Of a stretch of 64,000 nucleotides of DNA, positions 53,501-64,000 are shown in pieces; position 1 is the stretch's first letter, and each line of letters opens with the position of its first letter. The stretch covers positions 24,933,501-24,997,500 of the forward strand of contig CM076268.1 of assembly GCA_038380795.1 (NCBI GenBank). Reading direction: 5' to 3'. Origin of the DNA: Pyrocephalus nanus (taxonomy: Eukaryota > Chordata > Aves > Passeriformes > Tyrannidae). Under the pieces are notes generated by a model that worked only from the letters and a program-made list of their open reading frames with translations, was not told the DNA's origin and searched no databases. Position numbers and translations under genes: made by a program.

Positions 53501-55194
53501 CTTCCTGTGGGGTCCTGCTGCATGCAAACCCAAAACTGTGGCCAGTCCCTAATTGTACGACCCCACTCCTTGGCCATGCTCAGAAATGTGACTTTTGCAG
53601 TTTGTAGCTAATGCTTCTCTCTGCTGAGAGATCTGACTCCTGAGAAAGGTGGAGGAGGCAGTGGACGTGGGGGGAGCCAGGGGCTGGTTACCTTTGCCTG
53701 TGGACAGCACAGCAGCATTTCCCAGATGCTGGTGATATTTTTACTCCCATTTAATTACTTGCCTCAGTTGGTGAGGTTTATGTCATCTCCTTCCATAGTG
53801 GCCTGAGGTGCGACAGCAGCATCCTGGGGGCTGAAAAACATGTATCTTCCACTTTCCATGTGATTGTTTTCTAAACTCAAAACACGGGTGAAAGAGTGGG
53901 AGTGTGAGATTGAAAAGTGCCAGATGGGTCAGTGGAACACAAGCCTGGAAACTAAAAGAGCTCAGCATGCATTCAGTGCATTAGAATATAAAAAGAAAAT
54001 ATTTTATATCTATAGGAGGAGGAGTTGATACATTATTTCAGAAAAAGAAAAATGGAGGTAAACCTAAATGGACTTCAGAAGCCACAAAAATGAAAAGAAT
54101 TATATATGTTAGCTGGGAAATCAGCTGCATATCTGAGCCTGTAGCTGGGGAGGAGATGCCAACAGAGTACACAGTGGCCTGCAACGCTGCAGGGCTGTAA
54201 AGCTTCCTGTCTCCATGTCCCCATTCCTTCTGACAGTGCTGGCTTACAGATATCCTCACTCTGCCTGAGCCTGAGCAATCCTGCTTGCCTGCAGCGAGGG
54301 GCTCTGCAGAAGTGGTGTAAGCTTTTCCCTTCCTGCTTCCCACTGGAGCTGGGAGGAAGGCGCGGGAACAAGGATTTTCCAGCATGACTGGGGGGCACCC
54401 TGGGAGCTGGGCTGGTGATTCCCATTCACCTGACAGGCTTCTGCAGAAGTAGTTAGTGTGTGTTAGCATTGCTCCTAAGCCTTTAAATATAACTTAAACT
54501 TAGAGCCTAAGGGCTCTGCCTTGCTTTCAGTGGGACTTCGCAGCTGCAGCCATTGTTATGCTGCCTAAGAAAACTCAGTTCCTTCTTTTCCCCCTTTTTG
54601 GGGCATTTGAAGCATGGCCTGTGCACCTTTGTCTGTCCAGAGGCTGCTTCTGTTCCATAGGAATGAAGCTGACAGTTTTTCAATAGCTACTTACAGCCTG
54701 CAGATAATGTAGGTTTGTTCCCTGTTGTTCTTCAAGAGCAGGGCCCCTCAAAGAGCAGGCTGAACTCAGTATCAAGAAGTCAAAGAGTTAAAATAATATT
54801 GCCCCAGTGTGTCATTGCTGACTAAGGTCCTGGGCTTAACAAAACCCCAAATTGTTCCTGTTCCACTGATGTAATTTGTTATCTTGAATTTTCCCCTATT
54901 TTATTATTTCAGTATTCCTGCGTCGAAGTCACAGGAATATTCAACGTGTATTCTTCAGTTGCTCCCTCAAAACCTGGCAGAAATATAGGTTTGGATGATA
55001 AACCAATTCTGATTTTGCCTGTATTGACAGCATTCACCTGGTGAGCCAGTTTACCCACTGATCAGGGTGCTGAGGTGGATTATGTCCCCAGCCCAGCTGT
55101 CTCTGGCTCATTCCTTGCTGTCTAGTTGTGGAAGTGGGATGTGCTGGGAAGTGGTAGTGGTCCCAAAGGTAGAAAAACACCAGGAAAAATGACC
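47521..55194. other. Intergenic, no gene seen
   Basis: About 7.7 kb. Composition alternates between A/T-rich (47.7-48.5 kb) and GC-rich (48.7-49.2 kb and 50.6-52.9 kb). A 17-bp tandem duplication lies at 52090-52121. Open frames up to 166 codons (51669-52169) have no recognisable family, no convincing splice context and overlapping frames on both strands. Conserved exons of ZCCHC24, expected nearby on the minus strand, were not found. Confidence 0.65.
52090..52121. repeat. Short tandem duplication (17 bp, about 2 copies)
   Basis: GGACTGGATTCAGGG occurs twice with a 17-bp period. Confidence 0.85.
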
Positions 55195-55400
55195 TGAAAA
55201 ATCACTATGAGTGTGGTGAGGCACTGGACCAAGTTGTCCTGAGAAAGTTGTGGATGCCCATTCTTGGAAGTGTTCAAGGCCAAGCTGGATAGGGCCCTGA
55301 TCAGCCCGATCTAATGGAAGGCATCCGTGCCCATGGCAGGGAATTTGGTCTTTTAAGGTCCCTTTCAACCCAAACCATTTTGATTCTCTGATTCTATGAC
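55195..55400 (+). mobile_element. CR1 LINE 3' end, plus orientation
   Basis: Successive segments match the classic avian CR1 3' end: GTGGTGAGGCACTGGACC, then GTTGTGGATGCCCATTC, GAAGTGTTCAAGGCCAAGCT, GTGCCCATGGCAGGGAAT, TTTAAGGTCCCTTTCAACCC and a terminal GATTCTATGA. It covers the end of the reverse-transcriptase ORF and the 3'UTR; the rest of the element is absent (5' truncation). Several small changes indicate an old copy. Confidence 0.93.
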
Positions 55401-58400
55401 TTGTGCCCATGTGGTATGATCCTTAAGCTGATACAGATCTTCAATACTTTGTGAAATTTTTACCCAGTTCCAATCCAGTGTAGTTTATTAGGACAAGACT
55501 CTCTCCTTCTGGTGAAGCACTTAGTTTATAGCCAGTTATTTTTTAGCTTTTTAATCAATAGTGTTGTCACTGAGGCATCTCAGTGTAAGAGTCCCAGTGC
55601 TGAGGTAGTTTCATTGCTACCAGCAGACCATCAGCATAAAAGAGGACAGACAGTATTTTACACATATTTTGTACTACCTGGCACAGAGCAATGGAAAGGT
55701 GGAAAAAAACAAAACCACAGACTATACAGCAGAATGAATAAAACCAAAAAAAAATAACTAGGTCCTTTATTTTTGGAAACTCTCCAACAACCACTAATAT
55801 GCATTAGTGAGATATCACCTTTCTGCCTTGCAGAATGAACTATAAAATATTATATCTTAGCCCTGCACATTTTCAAGTTCCTTGTCCTTTATTGCAGCCA
55901 CTGGTTTATTAAAAATGGAAATGGACCTAGACTAAACCTCTGCCCGACTGTGTCTGAATGGCTGCATCCTAGCCCTGCATCTTTTGAAAATTGGTCTCTG
56001 ATGTTTAAAACAAAACCAAGCCCAGCACAACAGCAAACAGTTTCTCCTCCCTTAGTTACTTATTTGAACAAAAATCCTCACACCTGGACTTACATGGCTG
56101 TTTGATTCATGGGGTAATTCCTTGCCCACTACTGTTAAAGGCAAAATGCCCACTGTGTTTAGCAATGTCTCAGGATTAAAACTCAATCCCACTTGAAACT
56201 CTTCCCAAGCATATATGATCACTGTTGCATTTGTAAGTATAGATATATCTTTATTTTAAGTTTACTAATGTGATTTGTTCTATTTCTAAGACTAACTGGC
56301 AGTTAAAAGTATTCATTTTCTATCACTTTTCTCCAAATTGTCCTTCCTTGTCCTTGTAGTTTATGGTCTCTATTCAGGAATGTTGTCCTCTGGATCATTT
56401 TTATTGGCTTTGCTTTTTAATAATCAGCATTCATGCTTAATACAGCAGTTTTTTTGGTAACAAACTTCATAGCTTAAAAAACCCAAAGCAGTCCCTCTTT
56501 CCCTTGGACAGATTTGAAATGCAATTACTTTTATAAGTTATAAATAAAGGCTTGGTAGTTGATGTTTAGTGGGAAACTCTCCCAGAGTATTTCAGAGCCC
56601 TGTTTTTCAGTCTCCTCCGATAAGAAAACTGCTGACTTAGCATTTTGGGGAGCTTTTTTAATTTTTTGTGCTTTGCATTTTCCTGCTGTAGCCGCCAGGG
56701 CTTAGCCAAGCTCCGGACTGCAACGCGGCCAAACCAGGAGCTGCCTGTGCCACTTGGCTCCCTGCTCCTGGCAGAGCTACCCTGGTGGGTGCTGGGCTCT
56801 GCCCATGAGCTGCTGGATCAGGTGAGCTTTGGGCCATCAGGTTGCTGTCCCCAGGATCCTGCTCTTGGTGGTACCTCCACCAGGATGTGGGAGGAGGGTC
56901 TGTTACAGCCCTTACTGCACCTGGGCCCAGCTCACACCCTTGCCTTTAGGTTAAGGATGGTCACCTGGGACAGCACACAATGGTGGCTGCTTTTTGTGTT
57001 TGCAGCTGCCGCAGGGAGTTTGTTTCAAAGGAGGTAATGTGGCTCCCCACTGTTTGTATGCTGTTGGTTTTCTCCCATGTTTAGACACTGGGCTGAGTCT
57101 CAGGCTTGGAGGATATGGTCCTTGGGTGAGTGGACAGAAAGTCTTCCTGCAGACACACTGCTGGCTTCATCTCTAGGCTGGCTACTGATGTGGTGGTGGT
57201 TTGGGGAGACATAGAAATCTTGAGTGATAAACAGCTGGGGAGAGATAGGGTTCTCTAGTAATAAACAAATGGGATACAACCCTCTAGTGGTAAATGAGTG
57301 GCTTCAACTAAAAGCAGCCATTGACAGATACAACTGAATTACTGCAAGAGTTTTGTAAAGCAAGGGTTTGAAGTGATTGAAGTGACACCTATAAGCCTTG
57401 ATTTGCAGTACTGGTGTTTTCTCTTCACCCCATTTCGTGAGATCCTTTTGTACCAAAGATGAACCAAAGAACATTCATGGACCCAAAGGTTTTCTGAAGT
57501 GTTTGTAGTTTGACAAAGGTGTCTCTAAATGACCTGGCAGAAGTATTTGCTCTTGAGGAAAATGTGCTGGTCTATTACTGGGGTTCCCTGCTGGCTGTGC
57601 TAGATATTTCTTTTGTTTTTTTCTTCCCCGTAATCTGCTCCAGAGGAGCAGCATAGGAGAGTTCAAGGGGGAAATAAAATAACCCTTGTCAGAAAAAAAC
57701 CCCAAAGAACTGTGAAAGCAGTCTTTCTGATACTACTGGGTGAGTGCTCAGTAAAAGAGGAGAAGATCCAGCTCAGGGCCTGCTTCAGCAATCAAAAAGA
57801 AACAATAAGAAATCTAGTGTTTAAAATGGAATTAATTTTCACTTTGGATTGTGGTCAGGTTTAATTCCTTCAAGCTATGCTTTCCCTCCAACACCATTAG
57901 TTTTAGAAGCTTTCCTAGGGGAAGCCAGTTCATTTATCTCAGAGCACATCGTGCTGCTGGACTTTGTCTCGGCAGAGAAGGAAGGCTGGGCTGTAACTGC
58001 AGTCTCTCCCAGTGAACTCATACTTGTCACATGTCCAGGACTAGATGGGCTTGTCTGCCCCTGACACCCACCCAAAATATAGCAGTGTCCCAGGGAAATG
58101 ACCTCCACCCTGGGCCCCTCGAGGACTGGGTGATGCTGAGGTATGCACAGCCTGATGCATCCCTGCCCAGGGACTGCCAGGATGTACAGGGGAGATGGTG
58201 TAGTCAGAGGCATTTTACAAGGGTTGGGACATCTAAACAGATTCCTAGTCAATCCTTTTCATCCACACCAATATAAAATCACTGCTGATAAAACTTATGG
58301 ACAGAATGATGATAAAAAGGTAATGATGGAAAATCAGGGACAATAATGAGAGTCACTTGATGGGTTCATGTCTACTAAAGTGTTGGTTTTTTTATATAGC

Positions 58401-58639
58401 CAGCTGCAAAACTGTACTGCTGAGAGCGTGGAGGCAGCATGTATAAAGTGCACAAGGCATCTTAAAACCTGCATGATGGTTAAGGAGTTAAGGTCTGCCA
58501 TGGAGCCAAAACTCAGCATGAGCTTCCATTATGGTGCTGTGGCAAAAGGGCCACTTTGACTGCTGGTGGTAGGAAGCAGAAAGAGGGGAAAGTTTAAACA
58601 GGAGAAACAAATTAAGGTGTGTTCTCTGTGGTTCAGGGA
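55401..58639. other. Intergenic, no gene seen
   Basis: Mixed A/T-rich and moderately GC-rich DNA (56.7-57.0 kb). A 130-codon open frame at 56645-57037 shows no family resemblance. No repeat was recognised. Confidence 0.65.
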
Positions 58640-58800
58640 CTGCTTTCAAAAGCTGTTGAAAAATCACAGAAAAGAGCAACAGAAATTATTTGGAATAGAA
58701 GAAAATCACTTACAAAGAGAGACTTTTTAGCTTAAAGGAAAATAAAATGGGAAAGAGGGAAAGAAAGGTCTGAAAGAGACACTATAGAGGTGGAATGTAG
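58640..58800 (+). mobile_element. Probable ancient CR1/L3-like LINE fragment
   Basis: The order AAAAGAGCAACAGAAATTAT, then ACTTACAAAGAGAGACTTTT, then GAAAGAGACACTATAGAGGT parallels the end of the reverse-transcriptase ORF in CR1/L3 elements (an AAAGAGCAAC-n-AAATGATT, TATGAAGAGAGATT, GAGACATGATAGAGG series). Frame is broken and divergence is high. Recognition is by eye only. Confidence 0.4.
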
Positions 58801-61800
58801 GAAAAAATAGTAGGTAACTTATTTACTGTATGAAAGCACAAAAAGACACACCTGGAATGTGAGGTGTGCAAATTAATATAGGAAATGAGGATAAGTGCTC
58901 TCTCTTTGAGGATAGATGTGCTGGAAGAGTTATTAGGCTAAATATAAGAGTCATTGGCTGAGATGGAATTACTTGTATCATATGGGCTGACAGAATGAAT
59001 GCTTTAATTCTCCCTCTTGGCCTCTGACTGCATTTAAACCCCTCTTTCCTGATGAGAATCTTGGCTTCCCAGCACTCCTTATCATTTCTTTCTACTCTTG
59101 TTCTCAGTCTGTTCTTGGAGGAGTTTCTCTCTTTCTTTCCCTCTGTTTTTATTATACCCCTAAAGAAAAAAACTGGCAGTCTAGAAGGCCCTGAAGGGAG
59201 TTAGTCTCCCAGCTTCATCTGAATTCAAAGGGAACTGGGTGCCAAACACAGACCTTGTGAAAACCTCAACCCAGAGTCCTAAAATTTGGTGTAGCTTTGA
59301 AATCCTCATAAAAAGCAAGCTGATAGTGGGCTGTCTTGAGTTATATTTCTTCATCTTGAAGCATTTTTCTGGTGGGGGTTCTATAAATATTATACATTGA
59401 TGACTAGAAATAAGAGTGTACATGTCTGGCTGTCACATACCAATTTTTCTGCAAGGAAAATCACTACAGTTTCTTAACTGGCTCTTTATCTCAAAGCAGC
59501 AAGTATCCAGACGGTTGTCTCCAACTGTTGTTATTAAATTCAGCAGGAAATCCATCCTGTCCAAAAGAATTATTAGTTTCCATTGCTCCTGGAAATGTCC
59601 AGAGATGTTAATTTGTGCATGTTTGTGTTGCCCAAGTAGCCATCCAGTGAGCAGGGCTGTGGTTTGATCTCGTTCTCGACTTTTGGGAGTTGGGTGGCAG
59701 CTGTAAAACCAAAGTTAACATCTAGGCCAGGGGGTTATTTATGAAGGCAAGTCTTCCCAAAACACCCTGATTCCTCCAGCTACAAATGTGTTTCACATCA
59801 CAGGGCAGCATTTGAAATTAGTAGTTTAACATATTAAAGGGGGGCCCACATGCCATTAGCAGCAGTCTTTGCCATGAAGAAGTTGGTATTTGTTGGCTAT
59901 TTCTGCCCAGGGGTTGGTGAGATACCACAGTTTCCTTTTTTACATACAAGAGGAAATAACTGTGGTTGCAATCTGGTTTTTGTCAGAGCTGTAGATGCTC
60001 AGCCACAAAGCAATGGTCCCTTATTTATACCATAAGGCCTGTTGGGAGTGGGAATTGTCTACCAAAGGAAGTGCGAAGCAGAAGCAGAATGGGAAGGGAT
60101 TTTGCCTCAGCCAAACTGCCATAGTAGAGTGCCCCCTTGCCAGCCTCACCTCAGTGCCAGCAAAGAAGGACCACCCTCGGGATGTGACAGCTCGTTGTGC
60201 AGGGTTCTGGGCTGTAGGGACCCCAGCAGCACCCCCTGAGAAGGGCTGGGGTGCCCTTGCACACTGCCAGGGATGAGTGCTTCCAGCCACCCTCCTTGCT
60301 GCCTCCACCACTATGAAGGTGACCAGATAGCAAGGCATTTATCACAGGTAAATCCCGGTGCTTTGCCAGTCTGCAGCATACAGCTTTCCTTCTCTGCCTT
60401 TCTACAGCACAGGAGAGCTTGAACGTATACCCTGACTTCCCTACTGGATCTTTTTCCTTGGCCAGCAGACGGCTGGGAGGGAGAAACTGGAATGCTCAGC
60501 CTTGGCCTGACCTCATGCTGCAGCATTACTTCTCAGGTCACAGCTGTACTAAAATGATGGATGTTATCCTGGCATAAGCCAGGCTCAGTGTAGTTGCAGT
60601 ACTCAACCACCAGCCCTTATTTGTTTTTCAGAGGGAGAAAAGCTCTAACATGTTTAAAAGAGTCCAGAGTTGTCTTTAAAGCTTTAGTTCAAATTGAAAA
60701 TCATTGTTTTTCTGCGAAACTAAATGCATGAACTTTTTTAAGGGGCTTCTGCATCAGGTCTCCATTTAGCTCTCAGTAACACCACAGACCCGTGTAGCCA
60801 TCTGGCAAAAGTCTTCTGGAGAAATATGACAGACAGCACAGAAACAGCCTTCAGAAATAACCATGCAGCACTGACATAGTTCAGATGTTTGATTTTATAA
60901 AAGATCCTTCTGGACATATATAAAATAGGCCTTGTTGAACACAGACCCACACGTAACTGGCTCTTTGCCAGCACTGCAGCGAATAACAGCTGCATTCGGT
61001 GGTGCAGGATGTCCCATGATACTGGTGGACAATGGGAAGGCTGGAAATGTAGCTGGGCAGGGAGCACTGTGGCCCCCTGGGACCAGCACAAACTGCTGAC
61101 ACAGTCCTAGGGTCCAGGGTGTTTGGGACTTGTGGGAATCATGCTGGGTGCATGACAGTGAGCTGTGCCTCAGCCAGAAGGCAAATTGCTGGGCTGGCCT
61201 CAGAGACAGCAGGCAGTTCCTCAGAAATTATCAGACATTGCTGTGTCCTTTCCACCTTGTTCTAGGTGCACAATGGTGTACCCGAGGAGCAGTCAGCCTG
61301 GCTGGGCTCACCCTGACATTGTGACATCTTCAAAGCCTCCTTTCCAGTGTAGGACCAGTCTGCAGGGCTCAGGAATAATGACTGTACCTGCCCTTCACCT
61401 GGAGAAAACAACTGATAGCCAACAAGCTCTATGTGCTGAGGCTTTAGCTGCACTTGAACAATTTCTAACACGTTTAACTTTAGAAGGGAAGTGGGTTGTT
61501 ATGCTGCAGTCAGCCCCACACTTATCTTCTAATCACTAATAAATCTATGGCAAACCCTGCAAGGCTTTAGGTTTTATCTGTTGTGTTTTTCTGTCACCAC
61601 TCCCTATGGCCAGGATGGCTGAGTCAGCCAAGGAGCACTCCTCTGAAGGCTGACAACAAACCTGCTCTGGGATTCTGCAGATGGTCATGGCATCTTCCCG
61701 GGCACTGCCCAAATGCCCCTGTGGGCACCAGGCTGCCTGCAGGTTGTGCTTCTCTCTGTACTATGTTGTCAGGTAAGTGGCTCTGGCACTAAAACAAAGA

Positions 61801-64000
61801 AAATGGTTATTTATTAAGCCTTCAGGTCAAGATTTTCCAGAAAATAGATATAGAAAGAGGGGTGTAGGAAATAAAACACAGAACACAAATGTTTGAATAT
61901 CAGCAGTATCTGATATCAGCAGTTCATCTACTATTTCCAGAGGATATTTCTGAATTCCAGCAACAATCACACAAAGTTGCTTTTCAGAATTTCATGTTTT
62001 GACTCCCTTTTTTCTTTCCTCTGCTGCTGAGCAGGCAGCTGTGGTACAGCCAATCAGTGTGGCAAACATCTCTTTTAGATCATCACTTAGGCTAGTTGGA
62101 ATGCCCAAGTTTCTAGTCAGCTTTTTTAAATTCTCTGAGTAGTTTGCTCTTCCTTCACAAAGCTTTCCATGGACTTATACGCTTCATATATAGAATATTA
62201 ATTGCAAACTTATGAACCTCAGTGCATTTGCAAGTTCTCATGGGGAAATAAAAAAATAGGAGCATGTTGTCCAGCTGTCTCTGGGGCAGCATGTCCTTAC
62301 CACCTTCTCTTGCTCTGGGAACTTCATGCCACGTGCACTCCATCGGGGCCCCGCAAACAAGGAAGGGCTTTGGCAACTACTAACAATACTAAAATACAGC
62401 CATTCAGAAGAACAGCACCGAAACCACACATAGAGGATAAAAACACTTTTCCAGTGATGAGTTCAAGATGGATAAAAACCTTTACATGTTGCAGGGCTCC
62501 AAACAAGGAAGAATTTGAAGAGTTGACCCTTAACATTTCCTATCTTTCAAGTGCTGTATTTTACTATCTAATGGCTTAATGCTGTCAACTCTTGGTTATC
62601 TGATGTAGTAAAGGATTGGGATGACCAAGACAAAGTAAAACCAAAGCTAATACAAAGCATATGGCAATTAAAAGGTAAGAAAATAAAATAAGAGCAGTGT
62701 GGAAGATGGGGTAGCACTGACCTGGGCAGGGATTGACATGGAGGACTGTGTGACAGAAAAGGGCTGCAGTTCATCTAATCCCTTTTTAATCTCACTTTGG
62801 ACTCCTTGTCTTCCCAGTATGATTAATGCCCAGCTTAGTTAATCTGCCTGTGAGTGGCTGAGGACTGTTTTATTTTCCTACATGGCCGTATCACTCCAGT
62901 AGAGCATTTTGCTCTCTGTGTGTTACTGGTGAAGTCTCAAAGTGAGGTCAGCGCAGCGGAATGGGGAGCAGTTCACATTCCTCATTAGCCACCCCCACAG
63001 GCCCCGCTGATGCCACCGCACCAGGAGTTGGCTGTCCTGGCCAGTGGGGATGCCCTCCCCACCATGGCTCTGGGTAGGCAGTGCAGGCTGGCTTTCCACA
63101 GCAAACTGGCTGCAAATGGAATTCAATACAGGTGTATGCGGGAAAGCGATTCGGGAATCATTCCCAGATGTTGTAAAATGTCTCTAGCTCCCAGCCAAGC
63201 TGCTGGGGGCTTTCAAAACAGCTTGCCACTAGCTAGAAAATGTTTATAGAGGGAACCAAAAGCCCAGAACATTCATTCATGTTTGATTGCTCAGTGTGAG
63301 ACTGGATCTGTTCCTTGGTCTCAGGCTATTTGGATACACTGGCTGCAGGGAAGAAGTGCAAAGCCTTATCAGGCAGCTCATTTAGGAGTGTTTGTGACTA
63401 TCTCAGAACTGCTTTTCAGAAGGCTGTTTTCCAAAGTAACCATCCTTGCTCTCTCCCTCTGGCACTGTGACCCTAGAACAAGCATATAACAATTTTGGCA
63501 TGTGTGGGACATGCTACCACAGCACAGCAACATTATGTAGCTAGCACAACATATGTTTTGGAAGAGAGTTCAGTTTATTTTAGCTGCTCCAAATTTACTT
63601 GACCTGTTTAATCCAGCTTTCACGCTACATCATCTCAATCACTGGGATTGTTTTTAGGTCATGCCCCACAGAACGCATGCAGCCAGTTGGCCTTTCATCT
63701 CTATGCTTAATTTTCAAAAATTATTTCCATGTAGTTAATATAAAATCTCAACATCCATGATAGGCCAGGCCACTCCATCATTCACGTTATGTTTGGCAGG
63801 TGCAGGGTCTGTCCCACTGAGAAAGGAATAGTGTGAACAGAGCACACTGGGGAGCCCAGACAGCTCCTTAGCTGCATGCTATCCAATTGCTCCCTATCAA
63901 GGCTGGGAGTAAGTTAATATTGACTCAGGTACCCATGGGAAACGAGTGAGGGGCAAAGCTCATGGCGTAGACAACCCCATCCTGTTCTGGATGCTGAGCC
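58801..64000. other. Intergenic, no gene seen
   Basis: About 5.2 kb to the window end. The first 200 bases may continue the decayed LINE. No exon, RNA gene or clear regulatory island was recognised. Open frames of 60-130 codons occur on both strands, overlap one another and lack motifs. Confidence 0.65.

Noticed and set aside
45231..64000. Search for ZCCHC24 exons on the minus strand
   Set aside because: Neither the zinc-knuckle exon nor the Cys-rich C-terminal exon was seen in either strand. The gene probably lies beyond the window.

Overview
The window looks like avian nuclear DNA. It has split genes with GT-AG introns, CpG-rich islands, few mobile elements, and CR1-type LINE 3' ends of the kind that dominate bird genomes. 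I cannot assign a species; a turtle or crocodilian would also carry CR1, but the low repeat load and short introns favour a bird.

Two protein-coding genes are present, both on the + strand. Positions 1-~28,060 hold the 3' half of ZMIZ1 (Zimp10, a PIAS-like SP-RING transcriptional co-regulator). Eleven coding exons from 1001 to 23572 join without a frame break into 566 codons plus stop. A long 3'UTR of about 4.3 kb follows, with canonical poly(A) signals at 27887 and 28040. The N-terminal half of the gene lies upstream of the window. Positions 28,060-~36,590 are intergenic. Positions ~36,600-~45,210 hold a complete PPIF gene (mitochondrial cyclophilin D) with a CpG-island promoter, six coding exons (37207-43809), 205 codons plus stop, and several tandem poly(A) signals. 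The same order, ZMIZ1 then PPIF on the same strand, is found in human 10q22.3, so this is conserved synteny. The two genes are not expected to work in one pathway: one acts in nuclear transcription and SUMO-linked co-regulation, the other in the mitochondrial matrix in folding and permeability-transition control.

Positions ~45,210-64,000 show no gene I can support. This stretch contains two recognisable CR1 3' fragments (46333-46410, minus orientation; 55195-55400, plus orientation), a probable older CR1/L3-like fragment (about 58640-58800), and an isolated GC/CpG-rich island at 47130-47520. The island carries a four-copy 41-bp minisatellite and a strong match to the CTCF core motif. The next gene expected from synteny, ZCCHC24 on the minus strand, was not found.

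I found no CRISPR, defence, biosynthetic or otherwise novel multi-gene system. The items most worth checking are the CTCF-like site plus minisatellite island, a 45-nt in-frame alternative acceptor in ZMIZ1, and a (TCCG)5 repeat just upstream of the PPIF start codon. Most other open reading frames are chance or antisense shadows in introns, UTRs, GC-rich DNA and intergenic sequence.
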